Below are positions 1 through 5,384 of a stretch of 5,384 nucleotides of DNA, piece after piece. The notes beneath the pieces were generated by a model. The model was not told the DNA's origin, made no database searches, and saw only the letters and a list, made by a program, of their open reading frames with translations. Each line of letters opens with the position of its first letter. Position 1 is the first letter of the stretch. Source of the DNA: an uncultured Eggerthellaceae bacterium (GTDB taxonomy: Bacteria; Actinomycetota; Coriobacteriia; Coriobacteriales; Eggerthellaceae); contig CAKTWD010000102.1 in NCBI GenBank assembly GCA_934630485.1, positions 1 to 5,384 on the forward strand, given 5' to 3'. The translations under genes and the position numbers were made by a program.

Positions 1-28
1 GTTCCACTGTCTATTTGAACAGTGGAAC
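1..28 (-). terminator. Perfect 10-bp hairpin at window edge, possible serA terminator
   Basis: Bases 1-10 (GTTCCACTGT) and 19-28 (ACAGTGGAAC) are exact reverse complements around an 8-base loop. On the plus strand the stem is followed by CAATCCTCAA, with no T-run, so it is unlikely to terminate rightward transcription. Read leftward it lies 102 nt after the serA stop codon, and any U-tract would fall just outside the window. A terminator for serA is the simplest reading, but the deciding bases are not visible and the stem may extend past the edge. Confidence 0.4.
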
Positions 29-49
29 CAATCCTCAACGTTCAATATA

Positions 50-104
50 CGTACGACTTGCAGCATAGATACTTGTTCATTTCAATCACGTTACAAGTCG
101 AACG
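50..104. repeat. Imperfect 11-base inverted repeat, 33-base spacing
   Basis: CGTACGACTTG at 50-60 pairs with CAAGTCGAACG at 94-104, with ten of eleven positions complementary and one internal A-A mismatch. The 33 bases between the arms are AT-rich and do not obviously fold. It lies in the untranslated stretch after serA. It could be part of the serA 3' end structure or simply chance; no function is assigned. Confidence 0.25.
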
Positions 105-130
105 ATTTCCCGAAAAAAGTTTCCTACGGG

Positions 131-1708
131 TTACAGCTTTACGTACCAAAGATTCTTCAGATCGCTGATCGCCCCGCGAAGCTCGCCGATGATCTCGTCG
201 GTGACGTCACCCTGAACGTTCATATAGACTACGGCCCTGTCGGAATCGGGGCGGGTACCGATCCTCAAGGTAGTGATGTTGATGTCATGCTGGCCCAAAA
301 TAGTGCCGATAACGCCAATGCGCCCAGATGCATCGCCGTACTCGAAAATGAGCGACTGCTCACCAGGCTCGATATCCATGTCGTACCCGAATAGCGAGAT
401 GATGCGCGCCGGGCGGCCCGGATCAGACCTGGTGCACGAGGCCTCAATGCCATCAGCGACAATGGAGACCGAAGAGAAATAGCCAAGCGTGTTGGGGTCG
501 GATGCGGTTACCACATCGATACCGTGCCTCTTAGCAACCTGTTCTGCATTAACGGGCGTAACCGTGACGCCCTTCTTGTAAGAAAGCAGGCCCTTCAAAA
601 CGCTTGCAACCAATACGGTGGTATCGGCAGCGGCGATATTGCCCGAAGCGGTGAACTTAAGCGTTTGCGGAATGGTGGGGTTGATCTGCGCAAGCAAGCT
701 ACCAAGCATTTGACAAGCGGGAACATAAGGGCCAACTGCATCAAGGACCTCGGGCGGAACAGGAGCCATGTTAACTGCAGTGGGAACAAGCGAACCTGCA
801 AGGCCCGCAGCGACATAGTTGGCAATCTGAACGCCCGCACGACGCTGCGCCTCGAACGTAGCTGCTCCGATATGCGGAGTAAGAATGACATTGTCGAACT
901 CATGCAGCGGCGACTCAAAGCACGGCTCCTCATCGTGAACATCCAGTCCGACAGCGCCGATCTTACCAGCCGCAACAAAATCGGCCAGCGAAGCTTCGTC
1001 GAAGATACCGCCCCTTGCGACGTTCACCAGAATGACGCCATCCTTCATAATGGCAAACTCGTTGGGACCGAACATACCACGAGTCTCGGACGTACGCGGA
1101 AGGTGAACGCTGATGACATCAGCAAGCGGAAGCAGGTCGTTCAGGTTTTCATACAGGGTGACGCCCAAGGCACTCGCGCGATCGGCGTTGCAATAAGGGT
1201 CATAGCCGATGATCTTCATGCCGAAGGCGGCTGCGCGTTCGGCAACCAATCCGCCAACGCGGCCAAGGCCGACTATAGCGAGCGTTTTCTCGTACAACTC
1301 CGTGCCATCGAAAGCGGTTTCCCATTTGCCTTCGTGCATGGACTTATTTGCTTGAGGAAGTTTACGGGCACAAGCCAAGATCAAGCTCATGGCGAACTCG
1401 GCAGCGGAAACGATGTTGGATGTCGGCGCGTTGCAAACGATAACCCCCGCCTCGGTTGCGGCCGTGACGTCGATGTTGTCGATGCTAACGCCGGCGCGGC
1501 CGATAACCTTCAGCGACTTACCCGCCTCGATGACGCGACGAGTGACTGGAGTATGCGAACGAACCACCATCGCGTCGAAACCATCGATGCACGAGACCAA
1601 CTCGTCCTCGGTCAAATCAAGACGCGTTTCAACCTCGCAACCACGCATACGCAAAACATTGATGCACGTTGCGTCAACACGTTCGGTTACCAGTACCTTG
1701 TTAGACAT
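131..1708 (-). CDS. serA: D-3-phosphoglycerate dehydrogenase, long ACT-domain type
   Basis: Catalyses NAD-dependent oxidation of 3-phosphoglycerate to 3-phosphohydroxypyruvate, the committed step of the phosphorylated serine pathway in the cytoplasm. The 525-residue protein has the actinobacterial long form: a D-isomer dehydrogenase fold with the Rossmann motif GLGRVGG at 147-153, Asp170 ending the next strand (NAD preference), and the catalytic set Arg232 (NVARGG), Glu261 (DEEP) and His279 (TPHIGA). An intervening (ASB) domain spans about 315-445 and a C-terminal ACT domain about 452-525. Tyr457, Asp459 and Asn477 keep the spacing of the serine-binding residues I recall for the Mycobacterium enzyme, so serine feedback is likely. 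The usual D-x-P-G turn of the ACT domain is D-A-S-G here, and the usual GVGVDN has Ser75 in place of Gly. ATG at 1706-1708 follows AAGGGG by 11 nt. Length matches the roughly 528-residue mycobacterial homologue, so the gene looks intact. Confidence 0.96.
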   Translation of the reverse strand: MSNKVLVTERVDATCINVLRMRGCEVETRLDLTEDELVSCIDGFDAMVVRSHTPVTRRVIEAGKSLKVIGRAGVSIDNIDVTAATEAGVIVCNAPTSNIVSAAEFAMSLILACARKLPQANKSMHEGKWETAFDGTELYEKTLAIVGLGRVGGLVAERAAAFGMKIIGYDPYCNADRASALGVTLYENLNDLLPLADVISVHLPRTSETRGMFGPNEFAIMKDGVILVNVARGGIFDEASLADFVAAGKIGAVGLDVHDEEPCFESPLHEFDNVILTPHIGAATFEAQRRAGVQIANYVAAGLAGSLVPTAVNMAPVPPEVLDAVGPYVPACQMLGSLLAQINPTIPQTLKFTASGNIAAADTTVLVASVLKGLLSYKKGVTVTPVNAEQVAKRHGIDVVTASDPNTLGYFSSVSIVADGIEASCTRSDPGRPARIISLFGYDMDIEPGEQSLIFEYGDASGRIGVIGTILGQHDINITTLRIGTRPDSDRAVVYMNVQGDVTDEIIGELRGAISDLKNLWYVKL

Positions 1709-1719
1709 GATCGAACCAG

Positions 1720-1725
1720 CCCCTT
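1720..1725 (-). promoter_or_regulatory. Probable ribosome binding site of serA
   Basis: AAGGGG on the minus strand lies 11 nt before the serA ATG. The spacing is long and the match modest, weaker than the sites before ilvC and ilvN. It supports the chosen start because the protein then begins at the first strand of the dehydrogenase fold (KVLVTE). Confidence 0.5.
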
Positions 1726-1763
1726 AAGACTTCTCGAATCCGCAGAGTGATTTCAGCAGCCTT

Positions 1764-1793
1764 ATTAAACACAAAGCGGACCCGTCAGCACAA
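1764..1793 (-). promoter_or_regulatory. Weak candidate promoter for serA overlapping the ilvC terminator
   Basis: On the minus strand TTGTGC (1793-1788) and TTTAAT (1769-1764) are separated by 18 bases, loosely resembling -35 and -10 boxes. They would start transcription about 45-50 nt before the serA ATG. The match is weak and the -35 box lies inside the terminator hairpin, so this is a guess. It is prompted by the need for a serA promoter if the terminator is efficient. Confidence 0.2.
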
Positions 1794-1810
1794 GCGCGCT
1801 GGCGGGTCCG
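1767..1810 (-). terminator. Intrinsic terminator of the ilvBNC operon
   Basis: CGGACCCG at 1777-1784 and CGGGTCCG at 1803-1810 form an 8-bp stem. It continues through one mismatch (1785/1802) into 4 more pairs (1786-1789 with 1798-1801) and closes an 8-base loop. Read leftward the stem is followed by a U-rich tail (CTTTGTGTTT), whereas rightward it is followed by TCGGTGAGCG with no T-run. This assigns it to leftward transcription, 67 nt after the ilvC stop. The interrupted U-tract suggests partial rather than complete termination. Confidence 0.75.
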
Positions 1811-1817
1811 TCGGTGA

Positions 1818-1846
1818 GCGCACAGGCAGTCGCGACTACCGTGCAC
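1818..1846 (-). other. First of two tandem hairpins in the ilvC 3' untranslated region
   Basis: The centre is a perfect 10-base palindrome, AGTCGCGACT, at 1828-1837. In the leftward transcript the flanks also pair: 1838-1840 with 1825-1827 (one U-G wobble), and 1841-1846 with 1818-1823 after a single bulged U at 1824 (again one wobble). This gives about 12 pairs capped by a CGCG loop. In the opposite strand the wobbles become A-C mismatches, so the RNA fold favours the minus strand. It has no U-tract of its own. It may protect the mRNA 3' end or bind a protein as DNA; neither is proven. Confidence 0.5.
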
Positions 1847-1877
1847 TTAAATCATGTCGTTAAGACGCTGAAACGAA

Positions 1878-2882
1878 CTAGTCCTCGGACTTCTTAACCC
1901 AGGTGAACATGCTGCGAACCTGAGCACCGGTCGTCTCGATGAGATGGTTGTTCAGGGCCTCGCGCTGCTCGAGAAGCCACTTATGGTCGTTGTTGCAGTC
2001 AGCAACGAACTCCTTGGCGAACTCACCGTTCTGAATGCGCTCGAGGATAAGCTTCATGGCCTTGCGGGACTCGTCGTTGATGACCCTGGGGCCAGCATAG
2101 TACTCGCCGTACTCTGCAGTGTTCGAGATAGAGTAATTCATGAAGTGGATGCCGCTCTCGTACATAAGATCGACGATCATCTTCATTTCGTGATAGCACT
2201 CGAAGTAAGCAAGCTCGGGCGGATAGCCTGCCTCGGTCAGCGTTTCGAAACCAGCCTTGACCAGCTCGACCAGGCCACCGCAAAGAACCGCCTGCTCGCC
2301 GAAGAGGTCTTCCTCGGTCTCCTGAGCGAAGGTGCCCTTCATAAGGCCGGCGCGGCCGCCGCCGATCGCCCAACCATAAGAAAGCGCGATATCCCAAGCA
2401 TCACCGGTGGCGTCCTCGTAGACGCAGCACAGATCAGGAACGCCGGAGCCCTCGGTGTACTGGCGACGAACGATATGACCCGGGCCCTTAGGGGCAACCA
2501 TGATGACGTTGACGCCTTCAGGGGCCTTGATATAGCCATAGTGGATGTTGAAGCCATGAGCAAACGCGAGCGTGTCACCAGGATGCAGGTGCGGAGCGAT
2601 GTGTTCCTCGTACGTCTTAGCCTGGATCTCATCGGGGATAAGGATCATGACCACGTCGGCTTCTTCTGCTGCGGTATCGATATCAACGACCTTCAAACCA
2701 TGCTCGCGAGCTTCCTCGGCGGACTTGGATTCTGGGCGAAGGCCAACGCGAACGTCGCATCCGGAATCGTGAAGATTAAGCGCATGGGCATGACCCTGGG
2801 AGCCATAGCCGATGATGGCGATCTTCTTTCCCTGGATGATCTCGGGGTTCACGTCCTTGTCGTAAAGAATTTCAATAGCCAT
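1878..2882 (-). CDS. ilvC: Ketol-acid reductoisomerase (class I)
   Basis: Second common enzyme of branched-chain amino acid synthesis: a Mg-dependent alkyl shift and NAD(P)H reduction turn 2-acetolactate or 2-aceto-2-hydroxybutyrate into the dihydroxy acid. The 334 residues match the usual class I length. The N-terminal Rossmann domain carries GYGSQGHAHALN from residue 25. The knotted C-terminal domain supplies the metal ligands Asp192, Glu196, Glu228 and Glu232, with Ser253 (SISNTAEYG), His109 and Lys132 completing the active site. The cofactor loop LRPESKS (48-54) has Ser52 and Ser54 with no acidic residue at those positions, typical of NADPH-using enzymes. The start is supported by AAAGGG 6 nt upstream and the family start MAIEI-YD. 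It lies 99 nt after ilvN and probably shares its transcript. A terminator follows 67 nt after the stop. No damage is seen. Confidence 0.97.
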   Translation of the reverse strand: MAIEILYDKDVNPEIIQGKKIAIIGYGSQGHAHALNLHDSGCDVRVGLRPESKSAEEAREHGLKVVDIDTAAEEADVVMILIPDEIQAKTYEEHIAPHLHPGDTLAFAHGFNIHYGYIKAPEGVNVIMVAPKGPGHIVRRQYTEGSGVPDLCCVYEDATGDAWDIALSYGWAIGGGRAGLMKGTFAQETEEDLFGEQAVLCGGLVELVKAGFETLTEAGYPPELAYFECYHEMKMIVDLMYESGIHFMNYSISNTAEYGEYYAGPRVINDESRKAMKLILERIQNGEFAKEFVADCNNDHKWLLEQREALNNHLIETTGAQVRSMFTWVKKSED

Positions 2883-2888
2883 GTTCTT

Positions 2889-2894
2889 CCCTTT
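2889..2894 (-). promoter_or_regulatory. Ribosome binding site of ilvC
   Basis: AAAGGG on the minus strand, 6 nt before the ilvC ATG, within the purine stretch AGAAAGGGAAG. This fixes the ilvC start and shows the gene is translated independently, unlike the coupled ilvB-ilvN pair. Confidence 0.75.
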
Positions 2895-2928
2895 CTGATC
2901 GACTATTGGATTGCAACCCTATGTTCGT

Positions 2929-2942
2929 CGCCTGTTCAGGCG
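2929..2942. repeat. GC-rich inverted repeat in the ilvN-ilvC gap
   Basis: CGCCTG (2929-2934) and CAGGCG (2937-2942) are exact inverted copies around TT. Three further complementary pairs (2924-2926 with 2945-2947) lie beyond a two-base mismatch on each side. As RNA the inner part would form a 5-bp stem with a four-base loop. It has no T-run after it in either direction, so it is not an intrinsic terminator. A DNA operator for a dimeric regulator or an mRNA processing/stability hairpin are both possible. Confidence 0.4.
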
Positions 2943-2981
2943 GTGAAACCAAATTGATTGGGCCTAGTGCCGCGTTTCGGA

Positions 2982-3476
2982 CTAGACATCCTTTGAATTC
3001 CTCGACATGGCGATCTTGCCCGTACGGGTGATCTCCTTGATGCCATATGCGCGGAAGAGATCTTCCATACCCTTGAGCTTGCTTTCGTCTCCGGTAGCCT
3101 CCACCGTCAACGACGAGCGGCCGACATCGACGATATTGGCACGGAACACGTTGGCGATTTCGATAATCTCGCTGCGATGATCAGCCGGGGCATTCACTTT
3201 GAACAGAACCAGTTCGCGTTCGATCGCGCTATCGTTGGTGAGGTCGGTGATCTTATGAACACTCACAAGTTTATGCAGCTGCTTGGTAATTTGCTCGTAA
3301 GCGACCTCGTCGGCTGATACAACGATGGTTACGCGAGAGCGCGTGGGGTCTTCAGTAGGACCTACCGCCAGCGAATCGATGTTGAAGCCGCGTCGCGAGA
3401 TCATGCCGGTAACACGGGAAAGAACACCAGGCTTGTTTTCGACAAGCACCGAGAGAATGTGAATGGATTCGGTCAT
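2982..3476 (-). CDS. ilvN: Acetohydroxyacid synthase small (regulatory) subunit
   Basis: Regulatory subunit that binds IlvB, raises its activity and gives feedback inhibition by valine. At 164 residues it has the standard bacterial size. An N-terminal ACT domain covers about residues 4-78, with the signature ENKPGVLSRVTGMISRRGFN. Asn14, Gly17 and Asn32 align with the Asn11, Gly14 and Asn29 valine-site residues of Escherichia coli IlvH, so valine sensitivity is expected. The C-terminal domain (about 84-160; ERELVLFKVNA, then DVGRSSLTVEATGDESKL) is the one known to contact the large subunit. The ATG overlaps the ilvB stop by one base (TAATG), with GGAGG 7 nt upstream inside the ilvB end, so translation is probably coupled to give matched subunit amounts. 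The name ilvH would serve equally well. The gene is intact. Confidence 0.97.
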   Translation of the reverse strand: MTESIHILSVLVENKPGVLSRVTGMISRRGFNIDSLAVGPTEDPTRSRVTIVVSADEVAYEQITKQLHKLVSVHKITDLTNDSAIERELVLFKVNAPADHRSEIIEIANVFRANIVDVGRSSLTVEATGDESKLKGMEDLFRAYGIKEITRTGKIAMSRNSKDV

Positions 3477-5371
3477 TATCGATCCTCCCCTTCCTTCGTT
3501 GCTTGCTCGGCTTCGACGGCCTTCCCAACGGGCTCGGTGCCCATGATGCGCGTGCCGTCTGCTTCGCTATCGATGGCGCCCATGACATCGCCCAAAGAAG
3601 AGCCAGGGGCAACCATGGGAAACACGTTCTGATCACGTGAGATGGCAACGTCAAGCAGGTACGGGCCATCAAAATCAAGCATGCGCTGATACGCAGCGGG
3701 AAGCTGGGCTGGATCGGAAACCAATTCCCCACCCCATCCGTATGCTTCAGAAAGCTTCACGAAATCGGGCACAGGAGCAAGCTCGGTGAACGAGAAGCGC
3801 TCGTGATAGAAGAGCTTTTGCCACTGATGGACCATGCCGAGCGCGCGATTGTCAACGATAACCACCTTGACGGGAATGCCGTTAATAGCTGCCGTTGCCA
3901 TTTCCTGGCTGTTCATCTGGAACGAACCGTCGCCCGCAACGCAAACGACCGTCTTATCGGGGTTGCCCACCTGCGCGCCAATCGCCGCAGGGAAACCGAA
4001 GCCCATGGTGCCCAAACCGCCCGAAGTGAGGAACGTGCGTGGGGCATCTCGCTCAATCATCTGAGCGGCCCACATCTGATGCTGGCCAACCTCGGTTACC
4101 ACGATGCTGTTCATAGGATCAAGCGCATCAGAGAGCTGTCGCATGGCGATTTCGGGCACGATCTCACCAGGGTTATCGCCGACACCGGCATCGTAGAGTG
4201 GGAAACGGTCGCGCCACGAAAGCACCGTGCGAACCCATTCGCTGGAAGCGGGCGCGTCGGTCGATTTAGAGAACGAGGCAACCATAGCTTCCAAAACACC
4301 CTTCAAGTCGCCCACGATAGGAATCTGAGCCTCACGATTCTTACCGATCTCGGCAGGGTCTATATCGATGTGGATAACCTTCGCACCAGGTGCGAACCCA
4401 TCAAGCTTGCCGGTGACACGATCCGAGAATCGGGCTCCGCAGCAGATGATGAGATCGGACTGATTGAGCGTCATATTCGCGTACTTGGAACCATGCATGC
4501 CGACCATGCCAAGGTTGAGCTCGTAGTTCTCGGGGACAGCGCCCTTTGCCATAAGCGTGGTTACCACGGGGATCTGCGCTATACGGGAAAGCTCAACGGC
4601 CTCTTTGGAAGCTCCCGAGATACCAACGCCGCCGCCCACATACATTACGGGGCGCTCTGACTTCTTGATGGCTTCGACCGCAGCGCGAATCTGCTTGGCA
4701 TTGCCACGATAGGTCGGACGGTAGGACGGGATGTTCACATCGTCCGGATAATCGAAGACTATTTCCTGACTTGCAAGATCGGACGGGATGTCGATAAGTA
4801 CCGGACCTGGGCGGCCGGTTTTAGCGATATGGAACGCCTCGCGAAACGTCTTGGGCAATTCCTCAATGCTTTGCAGCAGGAAGCTGTGCTTGACGATAGG
4901 GATGGTGATGCCGACGATATCGCATTCCTGAAAGGAATCGGTTCCGATCATCGCGCGCGGAACCTGACCCGTGATAACCACCAGCGGAACCGAATCCATG
5001 TACGCAGTCGCAATGCCCGTAACCGTGTTGGTGGCACCAGGACCGCTGGTTACCAACACGACACCCACCTTGCCAGTAGAACGAGCGTAGCCATCCGCTT
5101 CGTGAACCGCGGCCTGCTCATGACGAGCAAGAACGTGGTGGATCTGTTTCGAATCGTAAAGCGCGTCGTAGATCTTGATAGCCTGGCCACCCGGATAACC
5201 AAACAGCTTTTCGACGCCCTCAGCTTCGAGGGAAGCGATGACCGCCTGGGCACCGGTAAGCTTCATACCCTGTTTGGGGTTCTTGCTTCCCAGGCCATCG
5301 GGTGCGCCGGCCTGGGCAACGGTCATCGATGCTTTTGACTCGGTGGTAGCATTTCGCTGCTTTTCGCTCAT
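3476..5371 (-). CDS. ilvB: Acetohydroxyacid synthase large (catalytic) subunit
   Basis: Thiamine-diphosphate- and FAD-dependent enzyme that condenses two pyruvates to 2-acetolactate, or pyruvate with 2-ketobutyrate, opening valine, leucine and isoleucine synthesis. Of 631 residues, 37-205 form the pyrimidine-binding domain with catalytic Glu85 (RHEQ). About 225-365 form the central FAD-associated domain. About 425-585 form the diphosphate-binding domain with GDGSF at 480-484 and the Mg ligands Asp481 and Asn508. QVPRAMIGTDSFQE (136-149) and MVHQWQ (513-518) are the AHAS-specific signatures that separate it from other thiamine enzymes. Both ends are long: about 35 polar residues precede the usual MKLTGAQ start, and about 35 acidic residues follow the usual end. 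ATG at 5369-5371 is the outermost in the window; only 13 bases precede it, beginning GAG, so its ribosome site is cut off. Met16 (5326) and Met36 (5266) are alternative starts with poor ribosome sites. Confidence 0.96.
   Translation of the reverse strand: MSEKQRNATTESKASMTVAQAGAPDGLGSKNPKQGMKLTGAQAVIASLEAEGVEKLFGYPGGQAIKIYDALYDSKQIHHVLARHEQAAVHEADGYARSTGKVGVVLVTSGPGATNTVTGIATAYMDSVPLVVITGQVPRAMIGTDSFQECDIVGITIPIVKHSFLLQSIEELPKTFREAFHIAKTGRPGPVLIDIPSDLASQEIVFDYPDDVNIPSYRPTYRGNAKQIRAAVEAIKKSERPVMYVGGGVGISGASKEAVELSRIAQIPVVTTLMAKGAVPENYELNLGMVGMHGSKYANMTLNQSDLIICCGARFSDRVTGKLDGFAPGAKVIHIDIDPAEIGKNREAQIPIVGDLKGVLEAMVASFSKSTDAPASSEWVRTVLSWRDRFPLYDAGVGDNPGEIVPEIAMRQLSDALDPMNSIVVTEVGQHQMWAAQMIERDAPRTFLTSGGLGTMGFGFPAAIGAQVGNPDKTVVCVAGDGSFQMNSQEMATAAINGIPVKVVIVDNRALGMVHQWQKLFYHERFSFTELAPVPDFVKLSEAYGWGGELVSDPAQLPAAYQRMLDFDGPYLLDVAISRDQNVFPMVAPGSSLGDVMGAIDSEADGTRIMGTEPVGKAVEAEQATKEGEDR
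3484..3490 (-). promoter_or_regulatory. Ribosome binding site of ilvN inside the end of ilvB
   Basis: GGGGAGG on the minus strand, ending 7 nt before the ilvN ATG, is the strongest ribosome site in the window. It lies within the last codons of ilvB (Glu-Gly-Glu-Asp), so a ribosome finishing IlvB stops on top of the ilvN start. This fixes the ilvN start at 3476. Confidence 0.8.
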
Positions 5372-5384
5372 GACACATACGCTC

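Noticed and set aside
109..130. CCCG/CGGG pair with a T6 run just after the serA stop as a terminator
   Set aside because: The stem is only four pairs and the T-run lies inside the loop rather than after the stem, so it does not fit an intrinsic terminator.
524..1750. 408-residue open frame on the plus strand opposite serA
   Set aside because: Same codon-aligned antisense register as the ilvC shadow; no recognisable domain, and it covers a clearly real gene.
2920..2948. Internal promoter for ilvC (TTTCAC - 17 nt - AACATA on the minus strand)
   Set aside because: Both boxes match the consensus poorly, and the spacer is filled by the palindrome; not better than chance.
1944..2957. 337-residue open frame on the plus strand opposite ilvC
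   Set aside because: It runs in the antisense register exactly aligned with ilvC codons, where stops appear only if ilvC uses TTA, CTA or TCA. Those codons are avoided in this genome, so the frame stays open by codon bias. The product has no recognisable domain.
3803..5338. Two long plus-strand frames opposite ilvB (3803-4660 and 4829-5338)
   Set aside because: Both lie in the codon-aligned antisense register of ilvB, explained by the same codon avoidance; no family resemblance.
5372..5384. Leader peptide, T-box or attenuator for the ilv operon
   Set aside because: Only 13 bases upstream of ilvB are present, so no regulatory leader can be seen or excluded.

Overview
The window is a compact, single-strand biosynthetic block. 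All four genes read leftward (minus strand) in the order ilvB - ilvN - ilvC - serA. Together they encode both acetohydroxyacid synthase subunits, ketol-acid reductoisomerase and D-3-phosphoglycerate dehydrogenase. These are the first two steps of valine/leucine/isoleucine synthesis plus the committed step of serine synthesis. Each call rests on full-length proteins with intact catalytic motifs.

The organism is most likely an actinomycete-phylum anaerobe of the class Coriobacteriia (Slackia/Eggerthella-like). This is an inference. The base composition is moderately GC-rich (mid-50s percent by eye). The ilvBNC-serA order matches the arrangement known from Mycobacterium and Corynebacterium. The cofactor loop of the reductoisomerase matches what I recall of the Slackia exigua enzyme, and SerA is the long ACT-domain type found in actinobacteria. 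Genus cannot be fixed from the sequence alone.

Layout, in transcription order: ilvB (5371-3476; its promoter and leader lie beyond the right edge) overlaps the ilvN start by one base in a TAATG junction, implying translational coupling. A 99-nt gap with a GC-rich inverted repeat separates ilvN from ilvC, which has its own good ribosome binding site. After ilvC there are two tandem hairpins, the second with a U-rich tail that looks like the intrinsic terminator of ilvBNC. serA follows 55 nt after the U-rich tail ends and probably has its own promoter, though readthrough is possible. The left 130 bases hold no gene. They contain a perfect 10-bp hairpin at the edge that could end the serA transcript, and a weaker long inverted repeat.

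Functionally, IlvB/IlvN condense pyruvate (or pyruvate plus 2-ketobutyrate) under likely valine feedback, IlvC isomerises and reduces the product, and SerA draws 3-phosphoglycerate from glycolysis into serine under likely serine feedback. I found no mobile element, RNA gene, CRISPR array or defence module, and nothing suggesting an undescribed system. The points of interest are regulatory structure and details of the enzymes.
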